From: Alteromonas macleodii
Lineage (GTDB): Bacteria > Pseudomonadota > Gammaproteobacteria > Enterobacterales > Alteromonadaceae
Assembly (NCBI RefSeq): GCF_903772925.1
Contig: NZ_LR812090.1
Coordinates: 748,629-812,628 of the forward strand
DNA: 64,000 nucleotides
Direction of reading: 5' to 3'
Of the stretch, positions 1 to 7,410 are shown one piece after another. Under the pieces are notes generated by a model, which saw only the letters and a list, made by a program, of their open reading frames with translations, had not been told where the DNA came from and made no database searches. Position 1 is the stretch's first letter. The number at the start of each line of letters is the position of its first letter. The position numbers and the translations under genes were made by a program.

Positions 1-133
1 TGTTTTTGTAAGTGGCTGAAATTAATAGTTAAAGATTGTTTTCAGCAAAAAGTCATTTTTTGCACCTATGCTCTTTTAGGTTTATCTAACGTTGAATCGA
101 GCAGTTGTATAACCAACTGATTACTTTCAGTCA

Positions 134-162
134 TTACGTAACTGCTAAAAATCAGTTAAAAT
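134..162 (+). promoter_or_regulatory. Candidate sigma-70 promoter of the first aconitase gene
   Basis: TAAAAT at 157-162 makes a good -10 box, 17 nt after a weak -35 candidate TTACGT at 134-139. The implied leader is about 70 nt and contains two copies of CTAAGACCGA. Only the -10 box is convincing. Confidence 0.3.
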
Positions 163-187
163 ATCCCTCATTTTTATATGCGTATAG

Positions 188-230
188 CTAAGACCGACTT
201 AACACTACGCCCAAGTAAAACTAAGACCGA
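188..230 (+). repeat. Direct repeat pair in the aconitase leader
   Basis: The 10-mer CTAAGACCGA occurs at 188-197 and again at 221-230. The copies are 33 nt apart start to start, about three helical turns, and end 9 nt before the start codon at 240. Equal-phase spacing would suit a regulator binding two sites, but in the leader it could also act at the RNA level. No known operator was recognised. Confidence 0.45.
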
Positions 231-239
231 GAGAACTAT

Positions 240-3050
240 ATGAGTTTGTATTCAGAATATCTGGCAGAGATCGAAACCCGTAAAACGGAATTAGGTCTTA
301 ACCCTAAGCCAATTGACAGTGCTGAACTGCTGTCTGAAATTATTGCTCAAATTAAAGATACAACAAACGAGCACCGCGAAGACTCTCTAAAATTCTTTAT
401 CTATAACACTTTGCCGGGAACTACGCCTGCTGCTGGTGTTAAAGCGCAATTTTTGAAAGAAATTGTACTTGGCGAAGAAAAAGTAGAAGAAATCACGCCA
501 GAGTTTGCACTTGAGCTACTTTCACACATGAAAGGCGGCCCGTCTGTAGAAGCACTTCTAGACCTTGCACTTTCTGATGATGAAACAGTTGCCAAGCCTG
601 CAGCTGAAGTACTTAAAACTCAGGTTTATCTATACGAAGCCGATACTGAACGTCTTGAAACAGCATTTAAAGCGGGTAACGCGATTGCTAAAGACGTGCT
701 AGAAAGCTACGCAAAAGCTGAATTCTTTACCAAGCTTCCTGATGTTCCAGAGAAAATTGAAGTAGTGACCTATATCGCTGCTGAAGGTGATATCTCAACT
801 GACCTTCTTTCTCCTGGTAACCAAGCGCACTCTCGTGCAGACCGTGAACTTCACGGCCAGTGCATGATTTCTCCTGAAGCACAGCAAGAAATTGTTGAGC
901 TTGGTAAAAAGCACCCTAACGCCAAAGTAATGCTAATTGCTGAAAAAGGCACAATGGGTGTAGGTTCTTCACGCATGTCTGGTGTGAATAACGTTGCACT
1001 ATGGGCAGGTGAGCCAACAAGTCCTTACATTCCTTTTGTAAACAAAGCGCCAATTGTTGCTGGTACTAACGGTATCGCACCAATCTTCCTTACTACCGTA
1101 GATGTAACTGGTGGTATTGGTCTTGACCTTAAAAACTGGGTTAAGAAAACAGACGAGAACGGCGAAGTCGTTCGCGATGCTAACGGCGACCCAGTGCTAG
1201 AAGAAGCTTACTCTGTTGCAACTGGTACGGTACTGACTATTGATACCAAAGCGAAGAAGCTTTTCAACGGTTCAGAAGAACTTGCTGACGTTTCTGCTTC
1301 ATTTACTCCTCAAAAAATGGAGTTCATGAAAGCGGGTGGTTCTTACGCCGTTGTATTCGGTAAGCAGCTACAATCTTTTGCTGCACGTACACTAGGTGTT
1401 GAAGCTCCGGCAGTTTACGCGCAATCGAAAGAAGTCTCACACGAAGGCCAAGGCCTTACTGCTGTAGAAAAAATCTTTAACCGCAATGCGGTAGGCGTAA
1501 ATTCAGATGCGCCGCTTCACGCGGGTTCTGATGTTCGCGTTAAAGTAAACATTGTAGGTTCTCAGGACACCACTGGCCCAATGACCTGCCAAGAACTAGA
1601 GTCTATGGCGGCATCAACTATTTCACCTACTGTTGACGGTGCATACCAGTCTGGTTGTCACACTGCGTCAGTATGGGATAAGAAAGCACAGGCTAACATT
1701 CCTAAGCTAATGTCATTTATGAACAACTTTGGTGTAATCACAGCACGTGACCCTAAAGGTGTTTATCACTCAATGACTGACGTTATTCACAAAGTGCTTA
1801 ACGACATCACGGTAGACGACCGCGCCATCATCATTGGTGGTGACTCGCATACTCGTATGTCAAAAGGCGTAGCATTCGGTGCCGACTCAGGTACGGTAGC
1901 ACTAGCGCTTGCGACAGGTGAAGCGGCAATGCCAATTCCAGAGTCTGTGAAAGTGACCTTTAAAGGTAGCATGAAAGAGCACATGGACTTCCGTGACGTA
2001 GTTCACGCTACTCAAGCTCAAATGCTTAAGCAATTCGCTGGCGAAAACGTGTTCCAAGGTCGCGTAATTGAAGTACAAATCGGTACTCTACTTGCTGACC
2101 AAGCGTTTACGTTCACTGACTGGTCTGCAGAAATGAAAGCGAAAGCGTCAATCTGTATCTCTGACAATGAGACTATGGTTGCCTCACTTGAGCTTGCTAA
2201 GAGCCGTATCCAAATCATGATCGACAAGGGTATGGATAACGAAGCTAACATGCTTCAAGGTCTAATTGACCTTGCTGACAAGCGTATTGCTGAAATCAAG
2301 TCTGGCGAAGTACCAGCGCTTGCACCAGATGACAACGCTAAATACTACGCAGAAGTGGTTATCGACCTAGATCAAATCGATGAGCCAATGATTGCTGATC
2401 CGGACGTTAATAACGAAGACGTGTCTAAGCGTTATACCCACGACGTTATTCGTCCAGTTTCTTACTACGATGGTAAGCCAGTAGATCTAGGTTTCGTAGG
2501 TTCTTGTATGGTGCACAAAGGCGATATGCAAATTATCGCACAAATGCTTCGTAACCTAGAGAAGCTTAACGGCTCTGTAGAGTTTAAAGCGCCACTTGTT
2601 GTTGCTCCACCTACATACAACATCGTTGACGAGCTAAAAGCAGAAGGCGACTGGGAAGTACTTGCGAAATACGCAGGCTTCGAGTTCGACGATGCTAAGC
2701 CGAAAGAAGCAGCGCGTACTAAGTACGACAACATTCTTTACCTAGAGCGTCCTGGATGTAACCTATGTATGGGTAACCAAGAAAAAGCTGAGCCGGGTGA
2801 TACCGTAATTGCTACCTCTACACGTCTTTTCCAAGGCCGTGTTGTAGCTGACTCTGCTGAGAAGAAAGGTGAATCACTACTAGGCTCTACACCACTGGTA
2901 GTACTTTCAACTGTACTTGGCCGTTTCCCAACAACTGAAGAATACAAGCAAGCGGTTGAAGGCATTGACCTAACTAAGTTTGCTCCACCTTCAGAAGATT
3001 TGGCTGTAGCACCAAAGTTTGAAGCGGACGTAGCAGTTAAGCGCGTATAA
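240..3050 (+). CDS. acnB: Aconitate hydratase B, long form (AcnB paralogue 1)
   Basis: 936 residues, AcnB family: citrate-isocitrate isomerisation in the TCA cycle, and possibly 2-methylisocitrate dehydration. The order is an N-terminal helical HEAT-like domain (about 1-165), the swivel domain (about 170-400, with a VGSSRMSG stretch) and the catalytic Fe-S domain. The three [4Fe-4S] ligands are readable: C756 in GSCMVHKGD, and C840 and C843 in PGCNLCMGNQ. The first two ligands are 84 residues apart, against 59 in E. coli AcnB and in the second copy at 7411-10023, so an insertion of about 25 residues lies between them. Another insertion lies near 290-330. Codon use is strongly biased to CGT/GGT-type codons, like the ribosomal and pet genes here, which suggests high expression. 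ATG follows GAGAGAAC. A strong terminator lies at 3075-3106. The family is certain; the split of labour with the second copy is inferred. Confidence 0.93.
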   Translation: MSLYSEYLAEIETRKTELGLNPKPIDSAELLSEIIAQIKDTTNEHREDSLKFFIYNTLPGTTPAAGVKAQFLKEIVLGEEKVEEITPEFALELLSHMKGGPSVEALLDLALSDDETVAKPAAEVLKTQVYLYEADTERLETAFKAGNAIAKDVLESYAKAEFFTKLPDVPEKIEVVTYIAAEGDISTDLLSPGNQAHSRADRELHGQCMISPEAQQEIVELGKKHPNAKVMLIAEKGTMGVGSSRMSGVNNVALWAGEPTSPYIPFVNKAPIVAGTNGIAPIFLTTVDVTGGIGLDLKNWVKKTDENGEVVRDANGDPVLEEAYSVATGTVLTIDTKAKKLFNGSEELADVSASFTPQKMEFMKAGGSYAVVFGKQLQSFAARTLGVEAPAVYAQSKEVSHEGQGLTAVEKIFNRNAVGVNSDAPLHAGSDVRVKVNIVGSQDTTGPMTCQELESMAASTISPTVDGAYQSGCHTASVWDKKAQANIPKLMSFMNNFGVITARDPKGVYHSMTDVIHKVLNDITVDDRAIIIGGDSHTRMSKGVAFGADSGTVALALATGEAAMPIPESVKVTFKGSMKEHMDFRDVVHATQAQMLKQFAGENVFQGRVIEVQIGTLLADQAFTFTDWSAEMKAKASICISDNETMVASLELAKSRIQIMIDKGMDNEANMLQGLIDLADKRIAEIKSGEVPALAPDDNAKYYAEVVIDLDQIDEPMIADPDVNNEDVSKRYTHDVIRPVSYYDGKPVDLGFVGSCMVHKGDMQIIAQMLRNLEKLNGSVEFKAPLVVAPPTYNIVDELKAEGDWEVLAKYAGFEFDDAKPKEAARTKYDNILYLERPGCNLCMGNQEKAEPGDTVIATSTRLFQGRVVADSAEKKGESLLGSTPLVVLSTVLGRFPTTEEYKQAVEGIDLTKFAPPSEDLAVAPKFEADVAVKRV

Positions 3051-3074
3051 GCACTTACCGCTAGACAAAACGTT

Positions 3075-3106
3075 AAAAAGCCCCAACCTTGGTTGGGGCT
3101 TTTTTG
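3075..3106 (+). terminator. Rho-independent terminator after the first acnB
   Basis: A perfect 10-bp stem AGCCCCAACC / GGTTGGGGCT with a 2-nt spacer (a slightly open loop in practice) is followed by TTTTTTG. It is preceded by an A-run, so it may also stop the converging gene at 3127-4131. Confidence 0.9.
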
Positions 3107-3126
3107 TCTCTGACCCCGTTTATTTG

Positions 3127-4131
3127 TTATTTGGGGGCGGTGGCTACGAGTTCGTCGAGTATGCCAAGTAGCAGCTTAGTGCCGGTGCCAGAGGCTATTG
3201 CGTCAAATACATTTTCAACATTCTTACCGTGCTGACCGCCCGCTAAGTCGCTTATTGAGCGGATTATTAACCAATCTACGTCGTTAACAAAACTCACCTG
3301 TGCGACCGTTGCCGATTCCATTTCTGCAACATCAGCCGTGTAAACGTCACGCAGCCACTCGCGGTATTTAGCGTTGTCTACGAATACTGAACCTGTTACT
3401 CCATTTCCACCTATATCAACCAGTATTTCCTTACCAGACGGCATAGTGATAGGCGGAATCTTTTTGAGCGCGCGTTTTGCCATATCCAACAGTGTTTTAT
3501 CGGCAGTAAAATAGGGCATTCTTTTGCGGGTGTCCCACCCTTCTTTAACTACAGCCACTTCAGTAGGATGAATAAAGCCTAAGTTTTTATAGTTTGGCGA
3601 GTGCTTATCTGCCTCCTGTCGCGCTTTGTAATATTCGAGTTGTTTAGCGTAATAATCCGGGAGTTCATAGGTGTTAGCGTCACCTTTCTTCGGGTTGATA
3701 TAGACAGATTCGTCATGGAAATACCAACGTTCAGGCACTGCGATATCGCCTGGTGTATATTTCGGGTTTATGGCCCCTGCAATACCCATCATAACCAGCT
3801 TATCAATAGGGAAGTAATCCAGCGCCATCTGCACAGTCATTGCTGCGTTGGTAATACTGACACCCGTACTAAATACAACAATAGGCTCACCTTTATACGT
3901 GCCTAACTGATATTTAACCCCTTTAATATAAACTGTTTGCGAAATTTGAGCGTCGTCCATAGTCGCAAACGCGGCGTCAATGGCTTTAATCTCTGGCTCG
4001 TAAGCAGCAACCACGGCTGTCCATTTGTTTGTCACATTGGAAAAATCTTTTGGACCGTACTGACTAGTATCGTCATTTGCTAACGACGATAGCGATATAC
4101 ACACGAATAAAACAAAACTACTTAAGCGCAT
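3127..4131 (-). CDS. Exported purine nucleosidase/phosphorylase-like protein (PNP_UDP superfamily)
   Basis: 334 residues. An N-terminal signal peptide (hydrophobic to about residue 18, then ANDD) implies export, unlike the cytoplasmic E. coli enzymes. The body has the MTA/SAH nucleosidase-like fold: a GIAGAINP stretch near 115, VAEMESATVAQV near 270 (the ME pair that contacts ribose) and RSISDLAGG near 290, whose Asp is the catalytic acid of the family. About 80 residues between these blocks are longer than in MTAN (about 230 residues). It probably cleaves nucleosides in the periplasm for base salvage; the substrate is not readable. The ATG has AAGGTC upstream. It converges on acnB and is divergent from the esterase at 4487. 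Confidence 0.75.
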   Translation of the reverse strand: MRLSSFVLFVCISLSSLANDDTSQYGPKDFSNVTNKWTAVVAAYEPEIKAIDAAFATMDDAQISQTVYIKGVKYQLGTYKGEPIVVFSTGVSITNAAMTVQMALDYFPIDKLVMMGIAGAINPKYTPGDIAVPERWYFHDESVYINPKKGDANTYELPDYYAKQLEYYKARQEADKHSPNYKNLGFIHPTEVAVVKEGWDTRKRMPYFTADKTLLDMAKRALKKIPPITMPSGKEILVDIGGNGVTGSVFVDNAKYREWLRDVYTADVAEMESATVAQVSFVNDVDWLIIRSISDLAGGQHGKNVENVFDAIASGTGTKLLLGILDELVATAPK

Positions 4132-4486
4132 ATTGACCTTATTTAATTTATTTTCTGCACCAATACGGTGCGGTTGAAGAGCGAGAACTGTATGTAATGG
4201 AGATAAATAGCTATCGGAACAGTCTCAATTAAACACTATGGCAGAGTTATGGCAAAGTTCGAGCCAACAAAATCGCTAAATATGGACAACCTTATTATGG
4301 TGATGATAGGCATTAATAAAGGTGTGAGAGTAGGCAACTCTTTTTGTTTGTTGCTTAAAATTTGTATACCAAGTAGTGTTAACTAAAAGCTCACTTAAAT
4401 AATTAACTCACCCATAAAAAGCTGGCTATTTAAGCGTTTAGCATAGCTCTAAATAAGGTGCTCTCAAATAAAAGGACTTAACCCTT
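4132..4486. other. Intergenic region between divergent nucleosidase and esterase genes
   Basis: 355 nt, AT-rich, holding the promoters of the two divergent exported-protein genes. AAAAGGA at 4470-4476 is the ribosome binding site of the esterase. I saw no further gene, convincing palindrome or terminator. Confidence 0.6.
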
Positions 4487-5665
4487 ATGTTATTCAAGCG
4501 TATTACACTAACCGTATTAGTGTGTTTTTTTGCTAGCTCGTCAATTCAAGCTGAATCTAACGAAGTAGCAAAAAACTACGAACTGAAAGTAGAGAAGTTC
4601 GAATCTAAAGTGTTGAAGGAAGAACGAGAAGTCGTTGTTCAACTTCCTAAAGGCTACGCAGATAACCCCGACAAGAAGTACCCTGTAATTTATCGGTTAG
4701 ATGGTGCGGTTTATCTACCTATAATGAATGCGGTACTTGAATCACTTCAATCTGAAAATGCTGCGCCAGAAGTAATTATAGTCGCCATTGAAAATACCGA
4801 TCGTTTTCGAGATCTTTTCCCTACGGCAAATGAAGACCCATACGGGCCTGTAGGTTATGGCGGGGGCGGGGCAAACTTTTTGTCTTTTATAACCACTGAA
4901 CTTATCCCAATGGTCGAGAATAAATACCGGGTGCATAATTTTCGGGTGATAGCCGGGGGATCCGCTGGTGGTGTATTCGGGTTGTATGCGCTCACTCAAA
5001 ACCCTGAGCTTTTTAAGGCTGTGATTGCCTATAGTCCTGCGGTGTGGTGGAACTATGGCGCGCCGGTAAAAAGAACGGTTGCGTTTTTTAAATCTTCCAG
5101 TCAACTGGATCACTATATCTATACGTCTATAGGCAACGAATCGGCGCCAATGCGACCCTACTATGATGATATGATTTTGGGTATGCGGGCAAACCAACCT
5201 GCTGGTTTGAGGTGGGTAAATGATGAATATGCAGGTGTTCGGCACAACTTGGTTACGGCAGCGTCTATTTTTAGTGCTTATCACAACCTGTTCTTGTCAG
5301 CTTATTTAAGGCCTGAACAGTTCGATGGTGATATTCAAAGCATTTCCAAATATTACGATCGCGTTTCAAAGCAACGCGGGGAAAAATTAGAGGCGCCTGA
5401 ATGGGTAATTAGAGAATTAGGTTATCATTATGTGCGCTCTGAAAATTACGACAAGGCTATTGAGCTGTTTAAGCACGATATAGCTAAGTACCCTGAAATG
5501 CCTGACCCGTATAACGGCATAGCGTATGGTTACGAGCAAATGGGTGAGTATAAAAAAGCACTTGAGAGCGTAAACAAGGCTTTGGAGCTTTCGACACCGC
5601 AGCACGATGGTTACCAAGTTTATACAGATAGACAAAAGCGTTTGCATGATTTACTGGATGAGTAA
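4487..5665 (+). CDS. Secreted alpha/beta-hydrolase esterase with C-terminal TPRs
   Basis: 392 residues. Signal peptide at 1-22 (cut likely after IQA). The catalytic domain (about 30-290) is of the esterase D / enterochelin-esterase-like type: the nucleophile elbow is GGSAG at 157-161 with Ser159, the strand VIYRLDG precedes it, and a candidate His lies in GVRHNL. Residues about 300-385 form two TPR-like repeats (NYDKAIELF, EYKKALESV), an addition often seen in periplasmic members. The substrate could be a siderophore ester, acyl ester or polysaccharide ester and cannot be told. The small lipoprotein gene starts 6 nt after the stop, so the two are probably co-transcribed. Confidence 0.8.
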   Translation: MLFKRITLTVLVCFFASSSIQAESNEVAKNYELKVEKFESKVLKEEREVVVQLPKGYADNPDKKYPVIYRLDGAVYLPIMNAVLESLQSENAAPEVIIVAIENTDRFRDLFPTANEDPYGPVGYGGGGANFLSFITTELIPMVENKYRVHNFRVIAGGSAGGVFGLYALTQNPELFKAVIAYSPAVWWNYGAPVKRTVAFFKSSSQLDHYIYTSIGNESAPMRPYYDDMILGMRANQPAGLRWVNDEYAGVRHNLVTAASIFSAYHNLFLSAYLRPEQFDGDIQSISKYYDRVSKQRGEKLEAPEWVIRELGYHYVRSENYDKAIELFKHDIAKYPEMPDPYNGIAYGYEQMGEYKKALESVNKALELSTPQHDGYQVYTDRQKRLHDLLDE

Positions 5666-5671
5666 GCTACA

Positions 5672-5953
5672 TTGAAATACCAAAGCAAAATTAAACGTAT
5701 AAACAATATTGCCACCGTTTTTATGATTGGGATTTGCGCTGTAACGAGCGGATGCAGTTCTGTTTCGACAGCGCAAACTGGACGCTGTATTGAGCAAGCT
5801 AATCGCGCTGAAGTTTATGAAGTGAATACGGCCGATGAGCGGCTAAACGCATGTTTAGAGACCTACCAAAAGAGACGTGACGAAGAAAGAACGTTTGGTG
5901 AGGCCTTTGCCGAGGATGTGCTTATCTCAGTTCTTGATATCATCACTGACTAA
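5672..5953 (+). CDS. Small putative lipoprotein, function unknown
   Basis: 93 residues, starting at TTG 6 nt after the esterase stop. An N-terminal basic stretch and a hydrophobic segment end in VTSGCSS, a lipobox-like site with Cys28 as the possible lipidated residue (position -3 is Thr, so the match is imperfect). The mature part is short, charged and holds two more Cys (GRCIEQA, NACLETY) that could pair. I do not recognise the family. Placement suggests it is made with the esterase. A strong terminator follows at 6004-6037. Confidence 0.6.
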   Translation: MKYQSKIKRINNIATVFMIGICAVTSGCSSVSTAQTGRCIEQANRAEVYEVNTADERLNACLETYQKRRDEERTFGEAFAEDVLISVLDIITD

Positions 5954-6003
5954 GGCTTTTTCAGCCAAACAAAAACCTTCTTACGTACAGTTAAAAAAAG
6001 TCC

Positions 6004-6037
6004 AAAGGCAGAGTAATCTACTCTGCCTTTGTCGTTT
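6004..6037 (+). terminator. Terminator after the esterase-lipoprotein pair
   Basis: A perfect 12-bp stem AAAGGCAGAGTA (6004-6015) / TACTCTGCCTTT (6019-6030) with a 3-nt loop, followed by GTCGTTTT. Very stable, with a moderate T-tract. Confidence 0.85.
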
Positions 6038-6093
6038 TAGTCTCTTTCGAATGGCTTTAACGGACTCCGTTTAATAACTTATGGAAAGAGCCA

Positions 6094-7047
6094 ATGCGTT
6101 ATATTCTGACATCTGTTTGTGTGTTTTTAATCACGGCAGTTTCTCACGTTTGTGCACAGAGCAAGCTTGATATTGTCGACGGTTTGCAGCTTGCCAAGCA
6201 GTATGAACACAGCCGCCAAGATATAAACATCACCGATTACTGGGTGAGCGAAAAGTTAGACGGTATTCGGGCACGATGGGACGGCACTGAACTTAGGACC
6301 CGAAACAACAACAAAATATTTGCGCCAGCTTGGTTTACCGCTAATTGGCCTAAAGCGACTATCGACGGTGAACTTTGGATAGAAAGAGGGCAATTTGAAC
6401 TTACAGCTTCCATCGTGCTTTCTAAGTTAACGGAAGAGAAGTCGCACCTTGTCGCTAATTCTTTGTCTGGGGCCGAAACTACCGCGTACGACATTACAGC
6501 AGCGTCTATACCAGACACACGCTGGGCTAAAGTTAGGTTTATGGCCTTCGACATGCCTGTAGCAGGACAGCGTTTTGACAGCCGACTGAACAAGCTTAAT
6601 AGCCTTAAAAAGGCCATTCCCAACCCCACGTTTGACGTGCTCCCTCAGTTTAAACTTTTGTCTCTAACCGCGCTTGAAGAAGAGCTTAAACAAGTAACCA
6701 AAAACGGTGGTGAAGGGCTGATGCTTCATCATGGGAAGGCGTTTTACCAGACAGGGCGTAGTGACAATCTACTTAAGGTAAAACATTTTGAAGATGCTGA
6801 AGCGAAAGTGTTGGCGCAACTTCCAGGAAAAGGAAAATTTAAAGGCATGATGGGATCACTGTTGGTAGAAACATCTGACGGCATTCGATTTAAACTGGGA
6901 ACAGGATTTTCTAACAAAGAGCGCCAAGCGCCTCCGGCTATAGGTAGCTGGGTAACCTTTAAGTTTTACGGTGTAACGAAAAACGGTAAGCCAAAGTTTG
7001 CGAGCTACCTTCGCACTAGACCCGGCTTTGACTTATCAAAAAAATAG
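6094..7047 (+). CDS. Periplasmic ATP-dependent DNA ligase, LigE type
   Basis: 317 residues. A signal peptide (1-21, ending VCA-Q) precedes a minimal ligase made of a nucleotidyltransferase domain and an OB domain without extra DNA-binding modules. Motif I is EKLDGIRARWDG, with Lys54 the expected AMP-accepting residue. Motif IV is GGEGLMLH and motif V is LLKVKHFEDAEAKV. The OB part (about 230-310) has GKGKFKGMMGSLLVE. Small ligases with leader peptides are known in Gram-negative bacteria and are thought to act on DNA in the periplasm, perhaps during uptake. The gene has its own terminator upstream and about 360 nt of non-coding DNA downstream, so it looks monocistronic. ATG follows GGAAAGAG. 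Confidence 0.9.
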   Translation: MRYILTSVCVFLITAVSHVCAQSKLDIVDGLQLAKQYEHSRQDINITDYWVSEKLDGIRARWDGTELRTRNNNKIFAPAWFTANWPKATIDGELWIERGQFELTASIVLSKLTEEKSHLVANSLSGAETTAYDITAASIPDTRWAKVRFMAFDMPVAGQRFDSRLNKLNSLKKAIPNPTFDVLPQFKLLSLTALEEELKQVTKNGGEGLMLHHGKAFYQTGRSDNLLKVKHFEDAEAKVLAQLPGKGKFKGMMGSLLVETSDGIRFKLGTGFSNKERQAPPAIGSWVTFKFYGVTKNGKPKFASYLRTRPGFDLSKK

Positions 7048-7410
7048 TACCTATATTAATTAGCGAAATAGCCTCAAAATCGAGCTTTTAATTAGCTGTT
7101 ATCTATCCTTTACGATGCACTTCAATTGAACAAGCGTCACATAAAGCTACCCACCTTGTCTTTAACATATAAAACCCTATAACTTACTTAACCAGTAATT
7201 GTTTTTGTCACTTTATGTACCGCCCTTTAATCGCTTTTAGCGTTCAAAAGTAATGTTATGAATAGCGATTATAAGCGGATAATAGGGGCTAAAAATTTCA
7301 AAACTTAGCCTGTGAAGTTATACTGTTGATGATTAATTAAACACTCCTTGCGTCAAGTGCGTACAAGACCGTTTACTCCCATTGCGCAAGCTAACTTAGA
7401 GGAAGAGACT
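7048..7410. other. Intergenic region upstream of the second acnB
   Basis: 363 nt, AT-rich. It holds the candidate promoter at 7297-7324 and an apparent in-frame TTG at 7348 that would add 21 residues to AcnB, which I reject. No terminator for the ligase gene and no small gene were recognised. Confidence 0.6.
7297..7324 (+). promoter_or_regulatory. Candidate sigma-70 promoter of the second acnB
   Basis: TTCAAA (7297-7302), 16 nt, TATACT (7319-7324). Four of six and five of six consensus matches, giving a leader of about 80 nt. Read by eye only. Confidence 0.35.

Noticed and set aside
4742..5284. Antisense open frame of 180 codons inside the esterase gene
   Set aside because: Shadow of the esterase reading frame; Arg/Ile-rich, low-complexity translation with no start signals.
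5877..6074. Small overlapping frame after the lipoprotein gene
   Set aside because: Runs through the 12-bp terminator at 6004-6037 and overlaps a gene with better signals.
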